A model generated the notes under the pieces. It did no database searches. It was not told the DNA's origin and saw only the letters and a program-made list of their open reading frames with translations. Position numbers and translations under genes: made by a program. From assembly GCA_002786355.1 (NCBI GenBank), contig PGCO01000004.1, positions 219,297-283,296 of the forward strand: DNA of 64,000 nucleotides. Reading direction: 5' to 3'. This DNA comes from Sediminibacterium sp. FEMGT703S. Lineage in GTDB: Bacteria > Bacteroidota > Bacteroidia > Chitinophagales > Chitinophagaceae. Below, one piece after another: positions 25,072-33,225 of this stretch. Position 1 is the stretch's first letter; each line of letters opens with the position of its first letter.

Positions 25072-25641
25072 ATGATGAATAGAAGAGAAGCATTATCCAG
25101 CGTTGCCCTTTTACTAGGTGGCACCATTTTAGGATCTCAAGCTTTTTTATCAGGCTGTAAATCAACAGCTGGGGGTGGAGTAGCATTTACACCCGAAGAC
25201 ATAGCTTTTTTAAATGAAGTGGCAGAAACAATCTTACCTAAAACCGATACCCCAGGTGCCAAAGAAGCCAATGTGGGTGAGTTTATGACAGTGATTGTAA
25301 AAGATTGCTATAAGCCAGAAGAAGCAAAAGTGTTCATGGAAGGAATGGCCGCTTTAAAGTTTAAAGATTCAAAAGCAAAAATTGGCAAAGCCTTTATGGA
25401 AGCCAGTCCTGAAGAACGTACCAAACTCTTAACAGAATTAGATGCGGAAGCTAAAGCATTTCAAGAAAAGAAAAAGCCAGAGGAAATGCCACATTATTTC
25501 CGCTTGATGAAAGAGCTCACCCTTTGGGGATTCTTTACTTCAGAAGTAGGTGCAACCAAAGTATTGCGCTACGTTGCAGTGCCTGGTAAATTTGAAGGAT
25601 GTGTTGATTACAAAAAAGGCGAGAAAGCTTGGGCAACCTAG
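25072..25641 (+). CDS. Gluconate 2-dehydrogenase subunit 3-like, Tat lipoprotein
   Basis: 189 residues. The N-terminus combines MNRREALSSVALLLGG (twin arginine) with a lipobox, LSGC near residue 28, so it should be a Tat-exported lipoprotein. The body matches the subunit-3 family: FTPEDIAFLNEVAETILPKTDTPGAKEANVGEFM, then LTLWGFFTSEVGATKVLRY. It forms the small subunit of membrane-bound FAD sugar dehydrogenases and carries the catalytic subunit across the membrane. It lies 20 bases after the GMC gene. Confidence 0.9.
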   Translation: MMNRREALSSVALLLGGTILGSQAFLSGCKSTAGGGVAFTPEDIAFLNEVAETILPKTDTPGAKEANVGEFMTVIVKDCYKPEEAKVFMEGMAALKFKDSKAKIGKAFMEASPEERTKLLTELDAEAKAFQEKKKPEEMPHYFRLMKELTLWGFFTSEVGATKVLRYVAVPGKFEGCVDYKKGEKAWAT

Positions 25642-25696
25642 TTGGATGGCATGGAGTTTGTTTTAGTATCTTTTGTAGACCATTTAAAAAACAAGT

Positions 25697-26566
25697 ATGA
25701 GTAATAATAGAAGAGATTTCTTAAAAACAGCTGGCCTTGCTGCAGCAGGTTTAAGTTTACCATTTGTTGGGAAATCTAATTTCCTAAACACATTAGGTGA
25801 AACCAAAAAGCTTTCTGCATTTGGTTTGCAGCTTTGGACCGTTAAGGAAGACATGATGAAAGATGCCAAGGGAACATTGGCTAAATTATCTTCTTACGGG
25901 TATAAACAAATTGAAAGCTTTGAAGGACCTAAAGGATTCTTTTGGGGCTGGAAGAATACTGAGTTCAAAAAGTATATGGACGATTTAGGAATGAGCTTAG
26001 TCTCTTCTCATTGTAATAATACGGTAGACTTTGAACGCAAAGCTGCTGAAGCTGCTGAAGTAGGGGTAAAGTATTTGATTTGTCCGTATAAGGGTGCACA
26101 AAAATCAATTGATGATTTCAAACGCTTTAACGACGAGTTCAATAAGAGTGGTGAAATTTGCAAGAAAAACGGAATTCGTTTTGCTTACCATAACCATGAT
26201 TATTCTTTTAAAGTATTAGATGGCCAAGTACCTCAAACCGTAATGATGGAGGGGACTGATGCTGGTTTAGTAGATTTTGAAATGGATATTTATTGGGTAG
26301 TTGCCGCTAATGAAGATCCTATTGCATGGGCTAAAAAATACCCGAATCGTTTTAGGCTTTGTCATGTTAAGGATCAAACCAAAACAGCCAAAGGCATTGA
26401 GTCTTGCCAAGTTGGAAAAGGTCAAATTGATTTCAAAAAGATTCTTGGTCAGCTACAGAAATATGGCATGAAGCATCATATAGTTGAGCAAGAAGCATTC
26501 ACCGGAACCAATCCAATGGAAAGTGCTGAAAAGAATGCGGCTTACATGAAGGATTTCTCGATTTAA
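25697..26566 (+). CDS. Tat-exported sugar isomerase/epimerase TIM barrel
   Basis: 289 residues with a clear twin-arginine signal (NNRRDFLKTAGLAAAGLSL, cleavage expected near residue 28). The mature TIM barrel contains RFAYHNHDYSF, LVDFEMDIYWVV, LCHVKDQT and HHIVEQEAF, the metal-ligand positions of the sugar phosphate isomerase/epimerase superfamily. It is the third TIM-barrel gene of the locus and the second exported one. It follows the subunit-3 gene after 55 bases and ends at a terminator. Likely to work on a keto sugar in the periplasm. Confidence 0.83.
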   Translation: MSNNRRDFLKTAGLAAAGLSLPFVGKSNFLNTLGETKKLSAFGLQLWTVKEDMMKDAKGTLAKLSSYGYKQIESFEGPKGFFWGWKNTEFKKYMDDLGMSLVSSHCNNTVDFERKAAEAAEVGVKYLICPYKGAQKSIDDFKRFNDEFNKSGEICKKNGIRFAYHNHDYSFKVLDGQVPQTVMMEGTDAGLVDFEMDIYWVVAANEDPIAWAKKYPNRFRLCHVKDQTKTAKGIESCQVGKGQIDFKKILGQLQKYGMKHHIVEQEAFTGTNPMESAEKNAAYMKDFSI

Positions 26567-26599
26567 TTTTTACTGCTGCAAAGCACAATATTACACAAT

Positions 26600-26630
26600 G
26601 GGTTAGCATGAAAATGCTAGCCCTTTTTTT
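26600..26630 (+). terminator. Intrinsic terminator of the rightward sugar set
   Basis: A 10-bp stem with one G-T pair (GGGTTAGCAT / ATGCTAGCCC), a GAAA loop, then seven T. It lies 33 bases after the TIM-barrel stop; the convergent gene's stop codon (26617) falls inside it. Confidence 0.88.
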
Positions 26631-27327
26631 GTAACAGTGGCAAAATATTATAAGTGGCTTCAATTGATCGATCAGATTTATTGAAGCGTTTTTTCACTGG
26701 AATTTTAGCACCCAAGGGTAAGCCCCAAGTTTGGTTAAAATCATAATTGATTAAATGTAGATTCACTTTCACTGGGTATTGCTTTAACGTTTTTTCTAGT
26801 TCAGTTAAATCCCATTTGTAAAGGGCTTTGTATAAATATTTATTCCAAGGGAATAAGATGGTGAATTTGGCCTTTTTAAATTCCTCTGGCTGTAATGGTG
26901 CGCCTATGAAAGAACGAATACAATTTAATTTAGTGGTTAAAGTGGTTATGGTTTGTTCAACAGGCGTATAGTATTGTTTTAGTGAATCGCTGTTTTTGGC
27001 ATGGTGTAAAAAATGAAAGGGGTCTTGGTCTCCATCTTTTGCTTGCCACTCTACACCTGATTCGTCAAAAAATTGGTTGTAAGTGAATTCATTCGGGAAC
27101 TTATTTTGTATTGTATCAAAAGGAAGATTGGGAATATACCAATGAGAGCCAAAATGAATCTGTTGTTGTTGAATAAAATGATCAATCGTAGCAATGTTTT
27201 CTACTTTGGCTGTTTTGGCACCACTTAATTGATAGATGGCTTGCCCGCAACCGCTGCTGAGTAAAACCATACAAGCCAAGAAAATCAAATATAGTTGCAA
27301 TTTTTTTGCGAATAATTTTTCCCTCAT
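26617..27327 (-). CDS. Putative lipoprotein, unknown function
   Basis: 236 residues. A basic N-terminus (MREKLFAKKLQ) precedes a hydrophobic stretch and a lipobox-like LLSSGC near residue 27. The mature part is rich in aromatic residues and Lys (FGSHWYIPNLPFDTI, FTILFPWNKYLYKALYKWDL) without a motif I can name. It lies downstream of the Tat-type oxidoreductase but behind a terminator, so expression from its own promoter is likely. Confidence 0.6.
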   Translation of the reverse strand: MREKLFAKKLQLYLIFLACMVLLSSGCGQAIYQLSGAKTAKVENIATIDHFIQQQQIHFGSHWYIPNLPFDTIQNKFPNEFTYNQFFDESGVEWQAKDGDQDPFHFLHHAKNSDSLKQYYTPVEQTITTLTTKLNCIRSFIGAPLQPEEFKKAKFTILFPWNKYLYKALYKWDLTELEKTLKQYPVKVNLHLINYDFNQTWGLPLGAKIPVKKRFNKSDRSIEATYNILPLLQKKG

Positions 27328-27332
27328 GATAT

Positions 27333-27372
27333 AAAATTAAAAACCCACTTTGTTAAAATCCAAAGTGGGTTT
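27333..27372 (-). terminator. Intrinsic terminator after the Tat-type oxidoreductase
   Basis: A perfect 12-bp stem (aaacccactttg 27341-27352 / caaagtgggttt 27361-27372) with an 8-base loop. On the minus strand it is followed by TTAATTTTAT. It lies 22 bases after the stop of the Gfo/Idh/MocA gene. Confidence 0.85.
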
Positions 27373-27394
27373 ATTCAAAATAGAAATAATAAAA

Positions 27395-28864
27395 TTAGAA
27401 TGCTCTATATTCTTTTTTTACAAACTGGTTGGCTTCATCAAAGTTGGTAATCTTCATATTTGGTCCATCCCATAATAACTTGATATTTCTGCCAGGATAA
27501 GATACTCTTCCTGATGATTTCTTTTGAATATCAAAACTGCGAATGGCTAAGTTGCCCATTAACACACTTTCCGTTAAAGGACCAGCAATGTCAAAATTAG
27601 AGCTCAATTCTTTCGCTTGCGCTGAACCATACCCTGCAATAGCGGCTTCTACCCATGCTGCGTAGTGGCCGTTATCCCCTTTAGGAACACGCTTTATGGT
27701 TTGAGGAACACTATCGTATTGTTTGCTTTTGCTGGTAGGTAATAAATTAGGTAAAGCACCGTAAGTTCCGCAAATCATTTTACCCTTAGTTCCTTCGAAT
27801 ATGGCGCCATTGCCACCATCTCCCATCATTTCATTTGGTCCTAATTCTTCTGGACGTGCAGGCTGAATTCCTCCATCCATCCAATGTAGTTTTACATCGG
27901 GTTTTCCGTTCTGTCCTTTGAATGTCAAAATAATATGAGATGCTGTAGGGCAGCTTTCAGGATAATAAGCACGTGTCCATGGTTGCAAGTATCTTGTGGC
28001 AACACTACATTCAGCAGAAACTGGGTATCCCAATCCTAATACTGCAAATGCAGGAGCCATGATATGACAAGCCATGTCTCCTAAAGCACCAGTACCATAG
28101 TCCCACCAGCCTCTCCAGTTAAATGGTAACAAACCATCTACATAATCTTTATTGGGCGCAACACCTTGCCAAAGGTTCCAATCTAATCCTTCTGGAACAG
28201 TGCCTTTAGTTGTTGGCCAACCAACTCCTTGTGGCCATACTGGTCTATCGGTATAACAATAAATGGTGTGTACATCGCCAATTAAGCCTGCATTGTACCA
28301 ATCAATTAATTTTCTTACGCCATCTCCACTTGCACCTTGGTTACCCATTTGAGTAACTACTTTGTATTTGTGTGCAGCTTCTGTTAATTCCCTGGCTTCA
28401 GAAATATTATGCGACAATGGTTTTTGAATGTATACATGCTTATTCAATTGCATAGCTGCTAAGCCTTGTATAGCATGCATATGGTCGGGTGTTGATACTG
28501 ATACTGCATCAAAATATTTATGCTCTTTTTCGAGCATTTCCCTATAGTCTTTATAATATTTTGCTTTGGGATAACGTTCTCTACTTTTTTTAGATTGTCT
28601 ATCGTCTACATCGCATAAGAACGCAATATCTGCTTTCCCACTGTTGTAGAAACTCCATAAATCACTTTCTCCTTTACCTCCGGCGCCAATACCAGCAATT
28701 TGAAGTTTATCGCTTGGGGCGGTAAATCCACGTCCTAATACATGACGCGGTATAATGTAAAACCCTGCTGCTGCAAGACCAGCATTACGGAGAAAGGAAC
28801 GGCGCGAATTAGTTTGTTCCGGTTGATTTTCTGTTTTTGAAACAGCCTTGTCTTTCTTTTTCAT
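27395..28864 (-). CDS. Tat-exported Gfo/Idh/MocA family oxidoreductase
   Basis: 489 residues from the ATG at 28864; a TTG three codons earlier is less likely. A polar n-region precedes a twin-arginine motif, SRRSFLRNAGLAAAGF. The Rossmann nucleotide site is IAGIGAGGKGESDLW, and the family Lys is in VYIQKPLSHNI. The C-terminal domain with WWDYGTGALGDMACHIM is that of the long glycosidase-like or secreted oxidoreductases. Exported members keep NAD tightly bound and act on glycosides. It is separated from the 18-26 kb set by one gene but likely belongs to the same metabolism. Confidence 0.85.
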   Translation of the reverse strand: MKKKDKAVSKTENQPEQTNSRRSFLRNAGLAAAGFYIIPRHVLGRGFTAPSDKLQIAGIGAGGKGESDLWSFYNSGKADIAFLCDVDDRQSKKSRERYPKAKYYKDYREMLEKEHKYFDAVSVSTPDHMHAIQGLAAMQLNKHVYIQKPLSHNISEARELTEAAHKYKVVTQMGNQGASGDGVRKLIDWYNAGLIGDVHTIYCYTDRPVWPQGVGWPTTKGTVPEGLDWNLWQGVAPNKDYVDGLLPFNWRGWWDYGTGALGDMACHIMAPAFAVLGLGYPVSAECSVATRYLQPWTRAYYPESCPTASHIILTFKGQNGKPDVKLHWMDGGIQPARPEELGPNEMMGDGGNGAIFEGTKGKMICGTYGALPNLLPTSKSKQYDSVPQTIKRVPKGDNGHYAAWVEAAIAGYGSAQAKELSSNFDIAGPLTESVLMGNLAIRSFDIQKKSSGRVSYPGRNIKLLWDGPNMKITNFDEANQFVKKEYRAF

Positions 28865-28928
28865 TTGGAGCAATTATGAAGTATGAATATACAGATTTAA
28901 CTAACTTGTTCATCTAAATAATTGATGA

Positions 28929-30305
28929 ATGCAAGCCCTTATAGCACAACTTCAACAACAGCGACAATTTTTTGAATCAGGCGCTACTAGACCCTATGCT
29001 TTTAGAAAGCAGCAACTCTTGAATTTAAAGAGAGCAATAGAAAACCATGAAGAAGAAATTTATGCTGCTTTATTTGCAGACCTGCATAAAAGCAAAGAAG
29101 AATGTTGGGTTACAGAGAATGGATTTTTTTTGGCTGAGTTAAAAGATGCTATGGCCAACTTAAAACAGTGGATGGAACCTGAAGCAGTGCCCACTAATTT
29201 ATTGAACCTCCCTTCTAGCTCTAAAGTAATGCGAGAACCTTTGGGTGTGGTCTTGATCATTGGTCCTTGGAATTATCCTTTTCAATTATTGTTTACTCCT
29301 TTAATGGGTGCCCTTGCTGCAGGGAATACTGTGGTACTGAAACCCAGCGAGTTTGCTCCCGCCACTGCGGCAGTGATGGAAAAAATCATTCATGCAGTGT
29401 TTCCTCCTGAGCAAGTATTGTATGTGCCTGGGGACGGCGCTACGGTGATTCCAGCAATGATGAATCAGTTTGCGTTTGATCATGTTTTTTATACGGGTAG
29501 TACCAGTGTGGGGAAAATTATTTACAAAATGGCTGCTGAAAATTTAGTTCCCGTTACGCTAGAATTGGGAGGCAAGAGCCCATGTGTAGTAGAAGAGGAC
29601 GCCAATATTACTATTGCAGCTAAACGCATTGCCATGCCTAAGTTTTCGAATGCGGGGCAAATGTGTGTGGCCCCTGATTATGTTTTGGTTCATGAATCTA
29701 AAAGAGTAGAATTAATAGAAGCACTTAAAAAAGTAGTGCCAACATTTTATGGTAATGACGCATCGAAGGAAGACGGTTATGGAAGAATCATTAATGAAAG
29801 ACAATTCAATCGTATTGTTCAATATTTATCGGATGGAACCATTGTGTATGGGGGTAATTATGATGCTGCTTCTCTTTATATAGAGCCTACTATTTTAGAC
29901 GGTGTATCTGTTGATTCTAATATCATGCGTGATGAAATTTTTGGCCCCTTACTACCAATCCTAAGTTTTACTACCATGGAGGAAGCCAAAGCTATTATTG
30001 CAAAAAATCCGAATCCCTTGGCTTTTTATATTTTCACAGGGAGCAAAGCCAAAGAGCAGGCATGGTTGCATGCGGTTCCTGCAGGAGGCGCTTGTGTAAA
30101 TACGGCAACACTTCATTTAACCAATCCCAATTTACCCTTTGGTGGCAGGGGTTTTAGCGGAACCGGCGCTTATCATGGCAAATACAGTTTTGAAACTTTT
30201 AGTCATAAAAAAGCCGTGATGAAAACACCAACCTGGTTTGATCCTGCAATGAAATATCCTCCCTTTACTGGGAAGTTAAAATTATTAAAGTGGTTGATTG
30301 GTTAA
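28929..30305 (+). CDS. Aldehyde dehydrogenase, ALDH3-like
   Basis: 458 residues, the shorter ALDH3/coniferyl-aldehyde type. VLIIGPWNYPFQL near residue 105, GSTSVGKIIY (NAD loop), the general base Glu in LELGGKSP near residue 214, and the nucleophile Cys in NAGQMCVAPDYVL near residue 248 are intact; the C-terminal PFGGRGFSGTGAYHG is typical. It oxidises fatty or aromatic aldehydes to acids with NAD(P). No signal peptide. It diverges from the Tat-type oxidoreductase with 64 bases between starts. Confidence 0.92.
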   Translation: MQALIAQLQQQRQFFESGATRPYAFRKQQLLNLKRAIENHEEEIYAALFADLHKSKEECWVTENGFFLAELKDAMANLKQWMEPEAVPTNLLNLPSSSKVMREPLGVVLIIGPWNYPFQLLFTPLMGALAAGNTVVLKPSEFAPATAAVMEKIIHAVFPPEQVLYVPGDGATVIPAMMNQFAFDHVFYTGSTSVGKIIYKMAAENLVPVTLELGGKSPCVVEEDANITIAAKRIAMPKFSNAGQMCVAPDYVLVHESKRVELIEALKKVVPTFYGNDASKEDGYGRIINERQFNRIVQYLSDGTIVYGGNYDAASLYIEPTILDGVSVDSNIMRDEIFGPLLPILSFTTMEEAKAIIAKNPNPLAFYIFTGSKAKEQAWLHAVPAGGACVNTATLHLTNPNLPFGGRGFSGTGAYHGKYSFETFSHKKAVMKTPTWFDPAMKYPPFTGKLKLLKWLIG

Positions 30306-30347
30306 TAAGCTGGTTTGGATTAAACCTTTTCATTTGAATAAACGTAT

Positions 30348-30992
30348 ATGAAGCGAGTTGTTATTATTCTTATCGTAGTGTTGGCAGTTGCTGGCCTGCT
30401 AATAAAAAAACCTGAAATGACCTGGAAACAATCTATACTGAAAGCCGCTTATCCAATAATTATGTTTGTTGGAAAACTAACTGGGCAGTCTAAAAATATT
30501 TTACTTAATAAGGATCAAGCCAAACCTACAGCATCTTTCTATGATCTACATGCGGTTAAGAACAATGGCGATACACTACATTTTAGTGATCTAAAAGGAA
30601 AGAAAGTCTTGTTGGTGAACACGGCTAGTGATTGTGGTTATACAGGTCAATACGATGAATTAGAACAGTTACATCAGCAATATGGAGATCGCCTTGTAGT
30701 GATTGGTTTTCCTGCCAATGATTTTAAAGATCAAGAGAAAAAATCGGATGAAGACATTGCTGCATTCTGTAAAGTCAATTATGGAGTAACTTTCCAATTG
30801 ATGAAAAAAGGACAAGTCATTAAAGGATCTCAACAACAACCAGTTTATGAATGGCTTACTAATCCTACTAAAAATGGTTGGTGCAGTAAACAGCCAGATT
30901 GGAATTTTTCTAAATACCTAATCAATGAGAACGGAGTTTTAGATAGCTATTACTCTCAATGGGTTTCTCCTAAAGATATTCCCACTAATTAA
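30348..30992 (+). CDS. Membrane-anchored glutathione-peroxidase-like protein
   Basis: 214 residues. A hydrophobic N-terminus (RVVIILIVVLAVAGLLI) acts as signal anchor. From about residue 60 the thioredoxin-like GPx domain follows, with catalytic Cys in NTASDCGYTGQYDELEQL near residue 98 and WNFSKYLI carrying Trp and Asn of the tetrad. The segment FPANDFKDQE replaces the usual FPxNQF Gln with Asp. Family members reduce peroxides, usually with thioredoxin when they are Cys type. It overlaps convergent dusB by 8 bases. Confidence 0.85.
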   Translation: MKRVVIILIVVLAVAGLLIKKPEMTWKQSILKAAYPIIMFVGKLTGQSKNILLNKDQAKPTASFYDLHAVKNNGDTLHFSDLKGKKVLLVNTASDCGYTGQYDELEQLHQQYGDRLVVIGFPANDFKDQEKKSDEDIAAFCKVNYGVTFQLMKKGQVIKGSQQQPVYEWLTNPTKNGWCSKQPDWNFSKYLINENGVLDSYYSQWVSPKDIPTN

Positions 30993-32025
30993 TAGGACAT
31001 TTTTGGTGGTAGTCTATTAATTCAATAGGCATGCGTTCGAACTCATAACCCTCATAATTGGCAGTAACTTCGTCTAAAACCGATTCAATTTCTTCTGGTT
31101 CCATTAAAGTTACTAAACGAGCTCTGTAATCTTTGATGCCCGGTAATCCCTTTAGGTAATTGGTATAATGTCTACGCATTTCGAAGATGCCCACTTTAGG
31201 TCCTTTCCATTCCACCGATTTGCGTAAATGTTTTTTACAAACAGCCACACGCTCGGCCAATGTTGGTGCTGGTAAAATTTCACCAGTAGCCAAGTAATGT
31301 TTTATCTCTCTAAAAATCCAAGGATATCCAATGGCTGCTCTACCAATCATGATGCCATCAACTCCGTAACGTTCTTTGTATAATTTGGCTTTTTGTGGGC
31401 TATCAATATCTCCGTTTCCAAAAATGGGTATTTTAATTCTTGGGTTATTTTTCACTTTTGCAATCAAAGTCCAGTCTGCTTCTCCTTTATACATTTGCGC
31501 CCTAGTTCTTCCATGGATGGCCAATGCTTTGATGCCTACATCTTGTAAACGTTCTGCTACTTCTTCAATATTTTTAGTTTGATCATCCCAGCCTAATCTG
31601 GTTTTTACGGTAACTGGCAGTTTTGTACTTTTTACGGTTGCCGATGTTAAACGAACCATTAGATCTATATCTTTTAATACTCCAGCACCAGCTCCTCTAA
31701 GTGCAACTTTTTTTACAGGACAACCAAAATTGATATCTAGTAAATCGGGGTTAACCGTTTCAACAATCTTCGCGCTCAATGAAAGGGCTTCTTCATCCCC
31801 CCCAAATATTTGAATACCTACCGGACGCTCATATTCGAAAATGTCTAATTTTTGACGGCTTTTGATGGCATCTCTAATCAGTCCTTCGCTACTAATAAAC
31901 TCAGTATACATCAGGTCTGCTCCGTTGTCTTTACATACCGCTCTAAATGGCGGATCGCTTACATCTTCCATAGGAGCCAACAAAAGTGGAAAATCAGGCA
32001 GTACTATTTGATCTATTTTAACCAT
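30985..32025 (-). CDS. dusB: tRNA-dihydrouridine synthase
   Basis: 346 residues from the ATG at 32025. An FMN TIM barrel beginning LAPMEDVSDPPFRAVCKDNG; the active-site Cys is in DINFGCPVKKVALRGAG near residue 100, and the FMN-phosphate site is GNGDIDSPQKA followed by DGIMIGRAAIGYPWIF. It reduces uridine to dihydrouridine in the tRNA D-loop. Length and the GCPVKKV form fit the DusB subgroup. Cytoplasmic. A TAAATTTG -7 box lies 55 bases upstream. Confidence 0.93.
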   Translation of the reverse strand: MVKIDQIVLPDFPLLLAPMEDVSDPPFRAVCKDNGADLMYTEFISSEGLIRDAIKSRQKLDIFEYERPVGIQIFGGDEEALSLSAKIVETVNPDLLDINFGCPVKKVALRGAGAGVLKDIDLMVRLTSATVKSTKLPVTVKTRLGWDDQTKNIEEVAERLQDVGIKALAIHGRTRAQMYKGEADWTLIAKVKNNPRIKIPIFGNGDIDSPQKAKLYKERYGVDGIMIGRAAIGYPWIFREIKHYLATGEILPAPTLAERVAVCKKHLRKSVEWKGPKVGIFEMRRHYTNYLKGLPGIKDYRARLVTLMEPEEIESVLDEVTANYEGYEFERMPIELIDYHQKCPIN

Positions 32026-32080
32026 ATTGCAATACACTACCTTTTATCATTTATTCCTTTGCGGAAAATAAAAGGAATTG

Positions 32081-32088
32081 CAAATTTA
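32081..32088 (-). promoter_or_regulatory. Candidate -7 element of dusB
   Basis: Reads TAAATTTG on the minus strand, an exact TAnnTTTG match within the 83-base gap between dusB and the CPBP gene. A -33 element at standard distance is not evident. Confidence 0.35.
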
Positions 32089-32108
32089 CAACCTTATTAC
32101 TCAATTTA

Positions 32109-33011
32109 ATGAATCAGAAACCTGTTGTTGCCTATTCTAGTCAGTTTGCCATGCTTTTGGGCTTTTTAGGAGTGGGATTAATTTTAAGTGGATTATTGAT
32201 GAGTTGGATTACTTCTGTGATTCTTCGAGTTCCCTTTTTTCAGGTTCCTGAAGCATTGCTTAGGCCAGAAAATGTTCAATTTTCTCGTTTTGCCAACGCT
32301 TTTACCACTTTTATAGCCTTTTTTATACCTGCATGGGCTGTTGCAAAAATTTCCTACCCAAAAGCCCTTCCAGCATTAGGCTTTAATAGTCAAATGAATA
32401 TTAAGCAGGTTGTAATAGTTGGTGCTATTTCTTTTGGAGCTCTTTTTTTAAGTGGTTCTTTGGCAGCAATAAATGAAATCATTCCTATGCCAGCCAGTTT
32501 TTTAGCTAAAGCTAGAAAATTGGAAAATGAGTATCAACAAACGATGATTGCGTTGGCTACCATGAAAAATTTAGGCGATTTATTTCTTGGATTATTGGTC
32601 ATTGCTGTGGCTCCAGCCATTTTTGAAGAAGTCTTGTTTAGAGCAGGAGTGCAAAGGGTTTTGGTAGGGCTCACCAAAAATGTGGCAATAGGAATAATTA
32701 TTTCATCCATTCTTTTCAGTGCAATACATGCTTCTTATTTTGGATTCTTGCCAAGGGTCGCATTAGGGGTGGTATTAGGCCTTATTTATTATTTAACCAA
32801 TAATTTATGGTTGGCTATTTTAATGCATTTTTTAAATAATGCGGTAGTCGTTATTCAAATTTATGTGTACACACAAATGGGTAAACCCATAAAAGAAGCC
32901 ATGGACGAGTCTATGCCTATTTGGTATGGAGTCTTTGGTTTAATGATCGTAATTCCTGCATTTATCTTTTTAAAAAAGCAGCTACCTTTAACCAATGAAT
33001 CAGTGGACTAA
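32109..33011 (+). CDS. CPBP family intramembrane metalloprotease
   Basis: 300 residues with about eight hydrophobic segments. The three CPBP (Rce1/Abi) motifs are present: FEEVLFRAGVQR near residue 178 (EExxxR), SAIHASYFGFLPR near residue 204, and HFLNNAVVV near residue 240. These form the metal site within the membrane. Bacterial members process peptides or give bacteriocin immunity; the target is unknown. Its last 17 bases overlap the DUF2007 gene, which is followed by cdsA and psd, so all four likely share a transcript. Confidence 0.88.
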   Translation: MNQKPVVAYSSQFAMLLGFLGVGLILSGLLMSWITSVILRVPFFQVPEALLRPENVQFSRFANAFTTFIAFFIPAWAVAKISYPKALPALGFNSQMNIKQVVIVGAISFGALFLSGSLAAINEIIPMPASFLAKARKLENEYQQTMIALATMKNLGDLFLGLLVIAVAPAIFEEVLFRAGVQRVLVGLTKNVAIGIIISSILFSAIHASYFGFLPRVALGVVLGLIYYLTNNLWLAILMHFLNNAVVVIQIYVYTQMGKPIKEAMDESMPIWYGVFGLMIVIPAFIFLKKQLPLTNESVD

Positions 33012-33201
33012 AGTTTTTGCTACAAAAAGTATTGCCGAGGCATGCATTTTAGAAGGTATGCTTTTAGAAAATCAAATACCTGTTCAGCAATTGAATAAAC
33101 AAGATAGCAGCTATGTCATTTTGGGGGAAGTTGAAATATATGTACCCTTTCATTTAAAGGAAACAGCAATTCAGTTGATACAACAGACTTTCAGTCAGTA
33201 A
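32995..33201 (+). CDS. DUF2007 family small protein
   Basis: 68 residues. It has the DUF2007 (putative signal-transducing) pattern, WTKVFATKSIAEACILEGML followed by NQIPVQQLNKQDSSY and an EIYVPFHLKETAIQLI end, a small alpha/beta fold like a GlnB-type ferredoxin-like unit. Function unknown. It overlaps the CPBP protease gene by 17 bases and lies 24 bases before cdsA, so it probably belongs to the phospholipid operon. Confidence 0.78.
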   Translation: MNQWTKVFATKSIAEACILEGMLLENQIPVQQLNKQDSSYVILGEVEIYVPFHLKETAIQLIQQTFSQ

Positions 33202-33225
33202 GAACACTATCTTTATCCTCGTTTT

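Noticed and set aside
30348..30992. Selenocysteine-containing glutathione peroxidase
   Set aside because: The active-site codon is TGT (Cys) and no in-frame TGA with a SECIS-like structure is seen.
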